From contig NC_017857.3 in NCBI RefSeq assembly GCF_000260985.4, positions 1,550,001-1,614,000 of the forward strand: DNA of 64,000 nucleotides. The letters are read 5' to 3'. The DNA comes from Methylophaga nitratireducenticrescens. Its GTDB lineage: Bacteria > Pseudomonadota > Gammaproteobacteria > Nitrosococcales > Methylophagaceae. Below, one piece after another: positions 34,758 to 43,579 of this stretch. A program made the translations under genes and the position numbers. Each line of letters opens with the position of its first letter. Position 1 is the stretch's first letter. Below the pieces are notes generated by a model, which was given only the letters and a program-made list of their open reading frames with translations, searched no databases and was not told where the DNA came from.

Positions 34758-36071
34758 ATGACCACAGGATTATTCTGGTTCACCAATGATCTGCGACTGC
34801 AGGATCAGCCTGCATTATGGAAAATGCAGTCGGTTGATAAACTTATCTGTGTGTTTTGTCTGGATCCACAGTGGTTCAGACCAAATGGGTTGAACGCCAA
34901 AGCTATGGGGGAGCGTCGTTTCCAGTTTTTAGTAGAGTCATTAAAGGATCTGCAACAACAGCTTCAGCATGCTGGACAAGTACTGATTATCAAGCAACAA
35001 ACCCCACATCTGGCACTGACCGAATTAATCAATAAATACAACGTCGATATTATTGCCCGTAGTCAGCATGCGGGCGTTTATGAAAATCGTCACTGGAAGC
35101 TGTTACAACAACAATTTCCGGATCGTAAATTCATTACAGAGCCAAGCCACACTTTATTTTCTGCTGATGATTTATCCTTCCAACTCAATCAATTACCAAC
35201 GTCATTTACCCAGTTTCGTAAACAGGTAGAAGATTTAGCGTTGCCCAGGCCTATGTCGAGTCCTCAGCAATTGCCGCCACCGCCCGGACCAATAGCTATT
35301 GATGAGATTAACCAGCCGGTATTGGAACCCTCAAAGTTTACTGGAGGGGAAACGGCGGCACTAAAACACATCAATGATTATTTCTCCACTGATCTGCCAG
35401 CCAATTACAAAACTGTCCGAAATGAACTTGATGGTTGGACCAATTCCACCAAATTTTCTCCCTGGTTGGCGTTAGGCTGTCTTTCTGTCAGACATCTGGC
35501 CGCCAGGCTCAAAAACTATGAACAGACTAATGTCAGTAATGATTCGACTTACTGGATTTATTTTGAATTACTGTGGCGGGAATATTTCCAATGGTATGCC
35601 CATTGTTATGGCGCCAGACTATTTCGCTTTAACGGAATAAAAAATAGCAAAAGTCGTCGCTGCTATTACCCTGAACGTTATCAGAAATGGTGTAACGGTA
35701 ATACGCCATATCCGCTGGTCAATGCCTGCATGAAACAACTTAATGCTACGGGTTATATGTCAAACCGTGGACGGCAGATCGTTGCCAGTTGTTTTGTTCA
35801 TGAGTTGAATCTGGATTGGCGTTTTGGAGCCGCTTATTTCGAGCAGCAACTCATTGACTATGATGTCGCTGCCAACTGGGGCAATTGGCAATATATTGCT
35901 GGAGTGGGGGCCGATCCTCGAGGTGGAAGGCAATTTAATATTGAAAAACAAACCCGGCAATACGATCCAGAGGGTGAATTTATCCGTCACTGGCAGGGAG
36001 ATATTGATATTATCCCGCTGGATTCAGTCGATGCGGCTGACTGGCCCATTATGCCTCCACCTAAAAAATGA
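34758..36071 (+). CDS. DASH-type cryptochrome / photolyase
   Basis: A 437-residue FAD flavoprotein. It has an N-terminal photolyase alpha/beta domain (FWFTNDLRLQDQPAL at 6-20) and a C-terminal helical FAD domain (SPWLALGCLSVRHLAARL near 233; ELLWREYFQW near 270; SNRGRQIVASCFVHELNLDWR near 335, split by family motifs; YDVAANWGNWQYIAGVGADPRGG near 369). The WNIEKQ-like segment RQFNIEKQTRQYDPEGEF is typical of DASH proteins, which repair cyclobutane dimers in single-stranded DNA or act as light sensors. It overlaps the next, decayed photolyase gene by ATGA. Confidence 0.92.
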   Translation: MTTGLFWFTNDLRLQDQPALWKMQSVDKLICVFCLDPQWFRPNGLNAKAMGERRFQFLVESLKDLQQQLQHAGQVLIIKQQTPHLALTELINKYNVDIIARSQHAGVYENRHWKLLQQQFPDRKFITEPSHTLFSADDLSFQLNQLPTSFTQFRKQVEDLALPRPMSSPQQLPPPPGPIAIDEINQPVLEPSKFTGGETAALKHINDYFSTDLPANYKTVRNELDGWTNSTKFSPWLALGCLSVRHLAARLKNYEQTNVSNDSTYWIYFELLWREYFQWYAHCYGARLFRFNGIKNSKSRRCYYPERYQKWCNGNTPYPLVNACMKQLNATGYMSNRGRQIVASCFVHELNLDWRFGAAYFEQQLIDYDVAANWGNWQYIAGVGADPRGGRQFNIEKQTRQYDPEGEFIRHWQGDIDIIPLDSVDAADWPIMPPPKK

Positions 36072-36867
36072 CCCGTCAATTAATCAATGTCGTCTGGTTT
36101 AAACGTGATTTACGTTTATCAGACCATGCAGCCTTGCATGCTGCCTGTGAACAGAATTTACCCATTTTATTGTTATATATTGTGGAACCGTCGCTGGTGG
36201 ATGATGCGCATTACAGCCTGCGTCATTGGCGATTTGTCTGGCAATCATTACAACAGTTGGATCAGCAGCTGATAATAAAAAATGGCAATGTTGTGGTGGT
36301 AGAAGGTGAAGCGGTAGCTGTATTTGAACAATTACAGCAGCATTATCAGATTGATACTGTTTTCAGCCATCAGGAAATAGGTCTGAACATCACCTATGAA
36401 TGAGATAAAGTTCTCAATAAAAAGTTTAACAAGTAGCAAATTATCTGGAATGAATTTCCACAGAGCACAGCAACTCGTTTGGCCCGGGTGTTTCTGGATT
36501 GTGAGCCGGATATTCATTATCCACAATTACAAATGCAGGCAGGGGTTACGGGTACCAACACCATTCATATTTATAATCCAACCAAACAAACCGAAGAACA
36601 GGGCCACGAGGGAAAGTTCGTCAGTGAATGGTTACCCGAACTAAGTGATTTACTCAATGAAATTATTCACCAACCATGGGAAGTCACGCCATGGAGGAAA
36701 TGATGTTAAATTTTCAGTTGAGGAGAGATTATCCGTATCCCATTGTTGATATCAAAGATACCTCAAAACAAAGCCGGGATCGTTTATGGTCATGGCGTAA
36801 ACGTGAGGATGTGTAACGTGAAAATCAACGTATACTGCGTCGTCACATGCGTTTAAGCAGTCGTTAA
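36068..36867 (+). pseudogene. Decayed deoxyribodipyrimidine photolyase gene
   Basis: The first 111 codons (36068-36400) encode a clean photolyase N-terminus (NVVWFKRDLRLSDHAALHAA) and stop at TGA 36401. The same frame continues through a second stop (TAG 36434) to WNEFPQ, then jumps straight to the photolyase C-terminus ([21 protein letters not shown] near 36480). About 300 residues of the FAD domain are missing. A further frameshift near 36690 is needed to read [19 protein letters not shown], followed by TAA at 36814 and a final TAA at 36865. At least two premature stops before the C-terminal part, one large deletion and one frameshift make function impossible. It was once coupled to the DASH gene. 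Confidence 0.9.
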
Positions 36868-36945
36868 CAGATTCGAATTGCCAGCATGCTGTTTCACCCC
36901 TGATAATAACACTATAAATTCCTCAATATTTTTTCCGGAGAACAT

Positions 36946-37917
36946 ATGACACTTGCCTTTGCTGCGGTGATATTTGGTTTGATTTTATTAGTATGGAGCG
37001 CTGATCAATTTATTGATGGTGCTGCAGTTTCTGCCCGGTATTTCGGTATGCCGCCGTTACTCATCGGCATGGTGATAGTAGGTTTCGGTACTTCAGCACC
37101 GGAAATGGTGGTCTCTGCATTGGCCGCAACCCAAGGTAATCCTGGCCTCGCTCTGGGTAATGCTTATGGTTCAAATATCACCAATATTGCGTTAATTCTG
37201 GGCCTGACCGCAGTACTCAGTCCGATTGCAGTGCATTCACAAGTGTTGCGCAAAGAGTTGCCGATTCTAATCGCAATGACTGCTTTGGCTGCCTGGCAGT
37301 TAGCTGATGGTTCATTGTCGCGCCTGGATGCCGGCGTGTTAATTGTGGTGTTCTTTATGTTGATGGGTTGGACCATTTATCAGGGCATGCAGAAATCACC
37401 GGATGCATTTGGTACCGAAATTGAAGCTGAATTTAATACAGAATCAATGAGCTTGAAAAAAGCGCTAATTTGGTTATTTATTGGTCTGGTTCTTTTGATT
37501 ATCAGTTCACGAATTTTGGTCTGGGGGGCAGTAGAAATTGCCGTAGCGTTTGGTGTCAGTGATTTAATTATTGGTTTGACCATCGTGGCCATCGGAACAT
37601 CATTACCCGAGCTGGCCTCATCACTGATTGCTGTAAAAAAAGGCGAGCATGATATTGCGCTGGGTAATGTTATTGGTTCAAACCTGTTTAACACTTTGGC
37701 TGTAGTGGGTATCGCAGGCTTGATTCATCCTTTTGGTGTTCCAGCACAAATACTCACACGGGATATTGCCGTTATGGCGGGTCTGACCATAGCGATATTT
37801 ATCTTTGGCTTTGGTCTGCGCGGAAGACAAGGGCGCATCAATCGCGTTGAAGGTAGCGCATTAATGCTTGTATTTGTCGCTTATACAGCCTATCTCATCA
37901 GCACGATTGTGACTTAA
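36946..37917 (+). CDS. Calcium/sodium antiporter (CaCA family, YrbG-like)
   Basis: A 323-residue inner-membrane exchanger with about ten helices and the two inverted alpha-repeats typical of the family: GFGTSAPEMVVSALAATQGNPGLALGNAYGSN (about 47-78, in two motifs) and AIGTSLPELASSLIAVKKGEHDIALGNVIGSN (about 208-239). The acidic residues in GTSAPE and GTSLPE bind the cation. CCGGAG precedes ATG 36946. The gene is monocistronic and is followed by a hairpin terminator. The ion specificity cannot be read from sequence alone. Confidence 0.92.
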   Translation: MTLAFAAVIFGLILLVWSADQFIDGAAVSARYFGMPPLLIGMVIVGFGTSAPEMVVSALAATQGNPGLALGNAYGSNITNIALILGLTAVLSPIAVHSQVLRKELPILIAMTALAAWQLADGSLSRLDAGVLIVVFFMLMGWTIYQGMQKSPDAFGTEIEAEFNTESMSLKKALIWLFIGLVLLIISSRILVWGAVEIAVAFGVSDLIIGLTIVAIGTSLPELASSLIAVKKGEHDIALGNVIGSNLFNTLAVVGIAGLIHPFGVPAQILTRDIAVMAGLTIAIFIFGFGLRGRQGRINRVEGSALMLVFVAYTAYLISTIVT

Positions 37918-37952
37918 GCGAAAATTAGCAGCAGTTTAAATTGCTATGAATA

Positions 37953-37983
37953 ATGGTGGCCTGAGGCCTTCTCAGGTCACCAT
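37953..37983 (+). terminator. Hairpin after the antiporter gene
   Basis: A 13-bp stem with one G-T pair (37953-37965 with 37971-37983) is followed by ATATCTTATATTT. It is a plausible terminator with a weak T-tract. Confidence 0.6.
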
Positions 37984-38164
37984 ATATCTTATATTTGGGC
38001 TTAGGTTAGCGGGTCCACATTCTCAATCCTGATTACTATCTGGTTTATATTAATTTCCAATGATTATTTGTCTTATTCGACAGCCAAATAATATTGTGAC
38101 TTGCATCACATAAATATTTATAAGATACTTCCGCTCTTAAGTGTTTGATTACTAAGGATTGGGT

Positions 38165-39151
38165 ATGAAGACGGGGCTGGGGGAGGTAGACGATCAATGT
38201 CTGCAAGTCGTATTGGACATAATCAGCGATGGTGTGTGGGATTGGCATGCAAATACCGGATACGTTTATCGTAGTCCCGGTTGGTTCAGAATGTTGGGGT
38301 ATAACGCCGCCACTCTCCCTGCTAGCGTAGCATCCTGGGAGCAAAATCTGCACCCAGAAGATCATCAACGTGTATTGGCTCACTTCGATAACTACATTCA
38401 TAATCATAGCAGTTCATACCAGATTGAATACCGTCTGAAAAAGGCTGATAACAGTTATTTGTGGATAGAAGACCGCGCCAGAATTATCGAATGGAATGAA
38501 GATGGTTCTGTTGCAAGAATGATTGGCGCCCATCGGGATATCAATGAACGTAAACTCAATCTGGATCGATTGGCGCAACAAAATCATTCACTGGAAGATC
38601 TGGTTGAAGAACGCACACACCAGCTGATTCAAACCAACGCCGAACTGGAAAGCAAAATTGCCGAAGTTCAACGCCTCGCTGAAACAGACACACTCACTGG
38701 TGTAGCCAACCGATATCGTTTGGAAAAAACATTGGAGCTGGAAGTCGAACGGGCTGAGCGTTTCAAGCAACCACTCTCAATAATTGCCCTGGATATCGAT
38801 GATTTTAAAATCGTAAACGATGAGTTTGGCCATGCCAATGGAGACATGGTATTGGTTCAAATGAGTCGTTTATTGAAAAAGAATATTCGCGAAATCGATT
38901 TGCTGGCACGCTGGGGCGGTGATGAGTTTATGATTCTGCTACCAAATACTGCGCTGGAAGCAGCGGCCCATACTGCTGAAAAATTAAGACAATTGATCGT
39001 GGATGCCAAATTGGATAAACGCGCTACCATCACCACGAGTTTCGGGGTAGCGCAGTTGCGTCAGGGCGAATCAGCGATGCGGTTGTCGATCCGTGCCGAC
39101 AATGCACTTTATCATTCTAAAGATTCCGGAAAAAACCGTATCAGTTCTTAA
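38165..39151 (+). CDS. PAS-GGDEF diguanylate cyclase
   Basis: A 328-residue cytosolic protein, read from ATG 38165 (AAGGAT upstream; TTG 38159 is a poorer start). A PAS domain with PAC segment (about 8-130: ISDGVWDWHANTGYVYRSPG ... SSYQIEYRLKKADNSYLWIEDRA) is followed by a coiled coil (about 125-170) and a GGDEF domain (about 172-325). The catalytic motif GGDEF is intact at 251-255, preceded by REID five residues upstream, the RxxD product-inhibition site. It should make cyclic-di-GMP in response to a signal sensed by PAS. No EAL domain is present. Confidence 0.92.
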   Translation: MKTGLGEVDDQCLQVVLDIISDGVWDWHANTGYVYRSPGWFRMLGYNAATLPASVASWEQNLHPEDHQRVLAHFDNYIHNHSSSYQIEYRLKKADNSYLWIEDRARIIEWNEDGSVARMIGAHRDINERKLNLDRLAQQNHSLEDLVEERTHQLIQTNAELESKIAEVQRLAETDTLTGVANRYRLEKTLELEVERAERFKQPLSIIALDIDDFKIVNDEFGHANGDMVLVQMSRLLKKNIREIDLLARWGGDEFMILLPNTALEAAAHTAEKLRQLIVDAKLDKRATITTSFGVAQLRQGESAMRLSIRADNALYHSKDSGKNRISS

Positions 39152-39160
39152 TCAGCATTA

Positions 39161-39187
39161 TTGCTGGAGAGCTTTTTTCTCCAGCAA
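39161..39187 (+). terminator. Hairpin between the GGDEF gene and rimO
   Basis: A perfect 10-bp stem (39161-39170 with 39178-39187) has the loop GCTTTTT. The T-run lies in the loop and not after the stem, so termination strength is uncertain. Confidence 0.45.
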
Positions 39188-39293
39188 GTCAAAATGACTG
39201 ATAAGCAACGATCATGCATAATGCTTTTCCAATCACCTTACCGGGTTATATCTTCTTAATGCTATGCATTGCTGTTTAAGCAATAACCCAGTT

Positions 39294-40604
39294 CTAAACC
39301 AGTCTTGCCCAGAGGTCATGCTCATCGGCCTCTTCAAATTCCACCTCAACAATATCTCCCACTTTTAAATGGGTGGCGTGATCGATAAAAACCTGGCCAT
39401 CAATCTCAGGAGCATCAGCACGACTACGCCCGACGGCACCTTCTTCAACGACTTCATCAATAATCACAAAATCGCGTTTCCCAACTTTTTGTTGCAGCCG
39501 GTCGGCACTGATTTCCGCCTGTTTTGCCATAAACCGGGCCAGACGTTCCTCTTTAATCTCTTCAGGCACTGGATCGGCTAATTGGTTTGCCACTGCACCA
39601 TCAACAGGCGAGTATTTAAAAGCACCAGCTTTATCCAACTGAGCCTGATCAAGAAAATCCAGCAACTCTTCAAATTCAGCTTCAGTTTCACCGGGGAATC
39701 CCACGATAAAGGTACTGCGAAGCGTGATTTCCGGACAAATTGCCCGCCAGGCCTGGATGCGTTCCAGATTATTTTGTGATGAAGCCGGACGTTTCATTAA
39801 TTTGAGGATACGTGGGCTGGCATGCTGAAACGGAATATCCAGATACGGCAGGATCTTGCCTTCAGCCATCAGTGGAATTACATCATCCACATGCGGGTAG
39901 GGGTAAACATAATGCATGCGTACCCAGATCCCGAGTTCACCAAGAGCTTTGGCCATGGTTGTAAAGCGGGTTGCAATTTTCTCACCCTGCCATTCATATT
40001 CAGCGTATTTCAAATCGACACCGTAAGCACTGGTATCCTGCGAAATAACCAGAATTTCCTTTACGCCAGCGTCAGCTAGACGCTTAGCTTCAGCTATTAC
40101 TTGATTCACCGGGCGACTGACCAGATCGCCTCGCATAGAGGGGATAATGCAGAAGGTACAGCGATGATTACAGCCTTCAGAAATTTTCAGATAGGCGTAA
40201 TGACGGGGAGTCAGCTTGATGCCTTCAGGCGGCACCAGACTAATAAACGGATCATGAGGTTGTGAAAGATGTTTGTGGACAGCACCGACAACTTCTTCCA
40301 GCGCATGTGCACCGGTAATTTCCAGCACCTGCGGGTGCTTTTCACGGATGGTATTGTCACGGCTGCCCAGACAACCGGTCACAATAACTTTGCCATTCTG
40401 GGCAATGGCTTCACCAATACTTTCCAGTGATTCATCAACGGCAGAATCAATAAAGCCACAGGTATTGACCACCACTAAATCAGCATCATCGTAATTGGCG
40501 GAAATTTCATAACCTTCTGAACGTAATTTGGTGATGATACGTTCGCTATCAACAAGTGCTTTTGGGCAACCGAGACTAACAAACCCGACCTGAGGAGCTT
40601 TCAT
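39294..40604 (-). CDS. rimO: Ribosomal protein S12 methylthiotransferase RimO
   Basis: A 436-residue radical-SAM enzyme (E. coli RimO has 441) that adds a methylthio group to an Asp of ribosomal protein S12. The N-terminal UPF0004 domain starts with [17 protein letters not shown] and holds Cys near 14, 50 and 79 for the second [4Fe-4S] cluster. The radical-SAM CxxxCxxC is in [15 protein letters not shown] (near 144). A C-terminal TRAM domain is present ([19 protein letters not shown] near 385). LGCPK and length separate it from MiaB. It is transcribed alone on the minus strand. Confidence 0.96.
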   Translation of the reverse strand: MKAPQVGFVSLGCPKALVDSERIITKLRSEGYEISANYDDADLVVVNTCGFIDSAVDESLESIGEAIAQNGKVIVTGCLGSRDNTIREKHPQVLEITGAHALEEVVGAVHKHLSQPHDPFISLVPPEGIKLTPRHYAYLKISEGCNHRCTFCIIPSMRGDLVSRPVNQVIAEAKRLADAGVKEILVISQDTSAYGVDLKYAEYEWQGEKIATRFTTMAKALGELGIWVRMHYVYPYPHVDDVIPLMAEGKILPYLDIPFQHASPRILKLMKRPASSQNNLERIQAWRAICPEITLRSTFIVGFPGETEAEFEELLDFLDQAQLDKAGAFKYSPVDGAVANQLADPVPEEIKEERLARFMAKQAEISADRLQQKVGKRDFVIIDEVVEEGAVGRSRADAPEIDGQVFIDHATHLKVGDIVEVEFEEADEHDLWARLV

Positions 40605-40820
40605 ACGCGTAACCTGTAACTGGGAGAGAAAAGCCGGTTATTCTATCCTGTTTATTAGGATCTTTCATGGCGGCTTCTGCGATGACATTGAATTTTTAGC
40701 GGCACCTGAGTAGATAGCAATTTTATACAGTTGAATCAAGCAGAATTAATTATGTAATTTGTTTGTCAGCATTTAACTGAGCATAATTTGTACATAGATA
40801 ACATGCCCAAGGTGATTATG

Positions 40821-41600
40821 ATGATAAAAGCGATTTTATTTGATATCTGCGGTGTATTGCATGTTGATAATGAGCCGGTAGCTGGTGCTATTGAAGCGAT
40901 TCAGCTGGCTCGGGACGAGCAAATAGTGGTGCGCTTTGTAACTAATACTTCCCGAAGCACCAGCACGGACATGTTGCAGTCACTGTTGCAGATGGGTTTC
41001 GATCTGAGTGTTGAGGAAGTGCTGACCGCTCCCGGCGCAGTAAAGTTAGCGTTACAGCAACGCAATTTGCGTCCATACTGCCTGGTCCATGAAAAGCTGC
41101 GCCCGGAATTTGCCGATCTGGATCAAAGTTCTCCCAATGCTGTGGCCATTGCCGATGCCGCCGAGGGATTTAATTATGCGAACATGAACCGGGCATTTCA
41201 ATTGGTGATGGATGGGGCTCCGCTGCTGGGTGTTGGATTGAACCGTTATTTCCGGCAAAACGAACAGTTACAGTTGGATGCTGGCCCCTTTATTGCGGCA
41301 CTTGAGTTTGCCTGTGATGTGGAAGCCGAGATTTTAGGCAAACCGGCAAAAGCCTTTTTCCAGACGGCAGTGGAATCTACTGGTTTTGCTGCTGAAGAAG
41401 TACTGATGATAGGTGATGATGCGTTTGCTGATGTACAAGGTGCCTTGGCGGCAGATTTAAGAGGCTGTCTGGTGCAAACCGGAAAATATACACCGGGAGA
41501 CGAAGATAAAATTCGTCATCCCGGTGCATGGGTATTACCTTCCGTGGTCGAGGCAGTAAATCAGGTGGTAAAACCGACTTATGCCTATTCGAATAAATAG
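40821..41600 (+). CDS. LHPP-like HAD-superfamily phosphatase
   Basis: A 259-residue protein closely patterned on the LHPP group (phospholysine phosphohistidine inorganic pyrophosphate phosphatase, TIGR01458-like). Shared segments include RPYCLVHEKLRPEF (about 83), PNAVAIADAAEGFNYANMN (about 103) and LMIGDDAFADVQGA (about 194). Motif I reads FDICGVLHVD, with Cys where typical HAD enzymes have the second Asp; LHPP proteins have Ser there. The start at ATG 40821 or 40818 is supported by AAGGTG; a TTG at 40788 is less likely. It converges on the MEMO1-family gene with a 16-base overlap. Confidence 0.85.
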   Translation: MIKAILFDICGVLHVDNEPVAGAIEAIQLARDEQIVVRFVTNTSRSTSTDMLQSLLQMGFDLSVEEVLTAPGAVKLALQQRNLRPYCLVHEKLRPEFADLDQSSPNAVAIADAAEGFNYANMNRAFQLVMDGAPLLGVGLNRYFRQNEQLQLDAGPFIAALEFACDVEAEILGKPAKAFFQTAVESTGFAAEEVLMIGDDAFADVQGALAADLRGCLVQTGKYTPGDEDKIRHPGAWVLPSVVEAVNQVVKPTYAYSNK

Positions 41601-42373
41601 GCGCCATATCCGACGACGCTTTCTTTTTTGCGGACGATATCACCGGAATTACTTAACGCCATGATTTGACCGGACATATTTGCATTGCGGGCATACTCAA
41701 GAAAGCCGCGGATGGCATCACAGCCACAGGCATGAAATTTATCAATATCGTGATTATCCATGCTGATAATAGCCTGTGAAGTATATTGGTCTATCTTGCG
41801 TGCGGTTTCATAATCCAGGTAGTGACTCAGGTCAGAACTGATCACAATTAACGATTTAACATCCTGGGTTGCCGTACCCAGAACATCGGCAATCAGTGAA
41901 GAATTTGCTTTGCCAGTGAGTAAAGGCACAATTTCAAATTGGTTAAGCGAATATTGCAAAAAGGGTAGCTGGACTTCCAGACAATGTTCGTTGTCATGCG
42001 GGCTTTCGTAAGTTTCAACACCTTTAATGCGGCTTAACTGGGGGTAAATTTTTTTATCCACCGCCACACTGCCTATCGGCGTAGCAAAATAATCCGCCTC
42101 GCTCATCGCAATGCCTTTAAAATCTGTACGATGCGAGGGACCAATTAAAATGACCCGCTCAATATCATCAGCTACTTCCATTAAGGACTGATAAGCCTTG
42201 GCAGCGACTTGACCGGAATAGAAGTAGCCTCCATGCGGAACAATAAGTGCTTTTGCATGATGGTGAATGTGGTCTGAGGGCTTATCAAACTGTTTGGCCA
42301 ACAAGTCTTCAAGCTCTGTTGAACGGGCGGGATAATACAAACCTGCAACTGCACTGGGGCGAATCGAAATCAT
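41585..42373 (-). CDS. MEMO1-family protein (AmmeMemoRadiSam system protein B)
   Basis: A 262-residue protein read from ATG 42373 (GAGG upstream). The MEMO signature starts with IRPSAVAGLYYPA. Conserved histidines occur in ALIVPHGGYFYSG (about 46), ILIGPSHRTDF (about 76), DNEHCLEVQLPFLQYS (about 119) and VISSDLSHYLDYE (about 177), matching the metal-site pattern of the family (related to class III extradiol dioxygenases). The biochemical role of bacterial members is unsettled. No AMMECR1 or radical-SAM partner is adjacent. The 3' end overlaps the LHPP-like gene. Confidence 0.9.
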   Translation of the reverse strand: MISIRPSAVAGLYYPARSTELEDLLAKQFDKPSDHIHHHAKALIVPHGGYFYSGQVAAKAYQSLMEVADDIERVILIGPSHRTDFKGIAMSEADYFATPIGSVAVDKKIYPQLSRIKGVETYESPHDNEHCLEVQLPFLQYSLNQFEIVPLLTGKANSSLIADVLGTATQDVKSLIVISSDLSHYLDYETARKIDQYTSQAIISMDNHDIDKFHACGCDAIRGFLEYARNANMSGQIMALSNSGDIVRKKESVVGYGAYLFE

Positions 42374-42430
42374 TGTTTTTATCCTCAACTCTTGGGTCTG
42401 TTTACCTTTCATAACCACCACTGCTGGAGA

Positions 42431-42627
42431 CTATTTTTCCGTCCAACAAGGCGGAAATGATGCGATGTAGTGTTCTACATAATTCATTTCCAACGCAGTA
42501 GGGCGGAAAAATAGCCCCAGCCCTGCGGGTTGTGTCTGAAAAAGCGCCACTCTGCGTTGCTCGTTGCTTATTTAGAATAACTAAAAGGCGCTCCTCGCGC
42601 CTTGATTGGTCTATTTTCAGTCACAAC
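42431..42627. repeat. Composite palindromic element (two large inverted repeats)
   Basis: Element 1 (42431-42514) has 14-bp ends CTATTTTTCCGTCC and GGGCGGAAAAATAG, an inner pair GGAAATGAT with AATTCATTTCC, and a central stem ATGTAG-TGTT-CTACAT (42465-42480). It is almost self-complementary over 84 bases. Element 2 (42529-42627) has ends GTTGTGTCTGAAAA and TTTTCAGTCACAAC (one mismatch) and inner GCGCC/GGCGC arms. Both lie in the 470-base gap between two minus-strand genes. No transposase frame is present; this looks like a miniature non-coding mobile or structural element. Confidence 0.7.
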
Positions 42628-42639
42628 AGAGGCGGAGAT

Positions 42640-42782
42640 GAAAAATCAACAAGCCCTAGGCTTGGATGATTGAGTATTCGCTTCGCAATATGGATTTTCA
42701 AGCAAGGATTTAGCTGTAAAAAATGATCAATACCCGGAAACCTGATGTGTCGGGCATTGAGCACTTGCGGGAAATTTTCCCG
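42640..42782. repeat. Right part of the intergenic gap: dispersed motif and two short hairpins
   Basis: 42640-42673 holds a motif (GAAAAATCAACAAGCCCTAG then CTTGGATGATTGA) that recurs in diverged form at 47505-47546. A hairpin 42728-42736 with 42751-42759 and a palindrome CGGGAAA-T-TTTCCCG (42768-42782) follow. No gene is seen between 42374 and 42842. Confidence 0.55.
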
Positions 42783-42842
42783 AAATATAAATGTGGTACA
42801 GATGAGACATAGTGGTGCGCAAACTACTTATTTTTCAATAGT

Positions 42843-43499
42843 TTATGCTTCACCCTTTTGTAGCAGTATTTCATATTCTTCCATGGTAATAATGCCACCT
42901 TCCAGAGCCACTTTAGCTTTTTCGTCATCGTCGATAACGTCTTGAACAGCATCAAGCCGCTTCCAGACAGGTAATGGTGTCTGGCTTTCTACCTTGGGAA
43001 CATAACGTGACTCATTGATACGTTTGTAACGATGTATATAGCGTGGACAATTCTGAAACATCTCTTCAATGGTGACTTTGACCACCAGTTCGGCTTCGTG
43101 GAATAAGGCCAAGTCGGCTGGATCACGACTCAGTTCGGCAGTGCCATGAACTCGAACCCGATGCGGGGTCTCAAAATCAATAAACAACATACCCACTTTT
43201 TTATTGGCATCAATATTCCCCATCGACAGATACATGCCATTACCATCCAGACTGGGAAATGCGAGAGTTTTTTCATCAAGAATTTTCACAAGTCCAATAT
43301 CCCCCCCTTTGTGGGAACAGGTTGGAAAACCACGGTGATCAACTGTTGACAGAAAAAAGAAATCCTTATTTTCAATGAACTCACGGTGCTGTTCAGTAAT
43401 ATAATCGGTAATAATGGCTTCACCGACCCTGTCGGCGAGTTTTTCTTTGTTGAATTCCTGTTGTAATTGTCGATGCTGGGCACCATAGAATTTTGTCAT
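42843..43499 (-). CDS. Pyridoxamine 5'-phosphate oxidase-like flavin-binding protein
   Basis: A 218-residue protein, read from ATG 43499 (GAGAGC upstream); a longer frame from 43595 has no support. It has the split-barrel fold pattern of the PNPOx-like group: FFFLSTVDHRGFPTCSHKGG (about 58), LAFPSLDGNGMYLSMGNI (about 88) and VGMLFIDFETPHRVRVHGTAEL (about 110, in two strands). Such proteins bind FMN, F420 or haem; the exact substrate is unknown. It lies downstream of a LysR regulator gene on the same strand, with an 80-base gap. Confidence 0.85.
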   Translation of the reverse strand: MTKFYGAQHRQLQQEFNKEKLADRVGEAIITDYITEQHREFIENKDFFFLSTVDHRGFPTCSHKGGDIGLVKILDEKTLAFPSLDGNGMYLSMGNIDANKKVGMLFIDFETPHRVRVHGTAELSRDPADLALFHEAELVVKVTIEEMFQNCPRYIHRYKRINESRYVPKVESQTPLPVWKRLDAVQDVIDDDEKAKVALEGGIITMEEYEILLQKGEA

Positions 43500-43579
43500 A
43501 TATTTGCTCTCATTAAGATAATTAATTGTTTTTGTAGTGAATGATAGTTGAGCATTGTCTCTACGAGCTGTCAAATAGT

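Noticed and set aside
36396-36703. Two overlapping short frames after the truncated photolyase start
   Set aside because: One is the C-terminal remnant of the photolyase gene and the other its shadow; neither is a separate gene.
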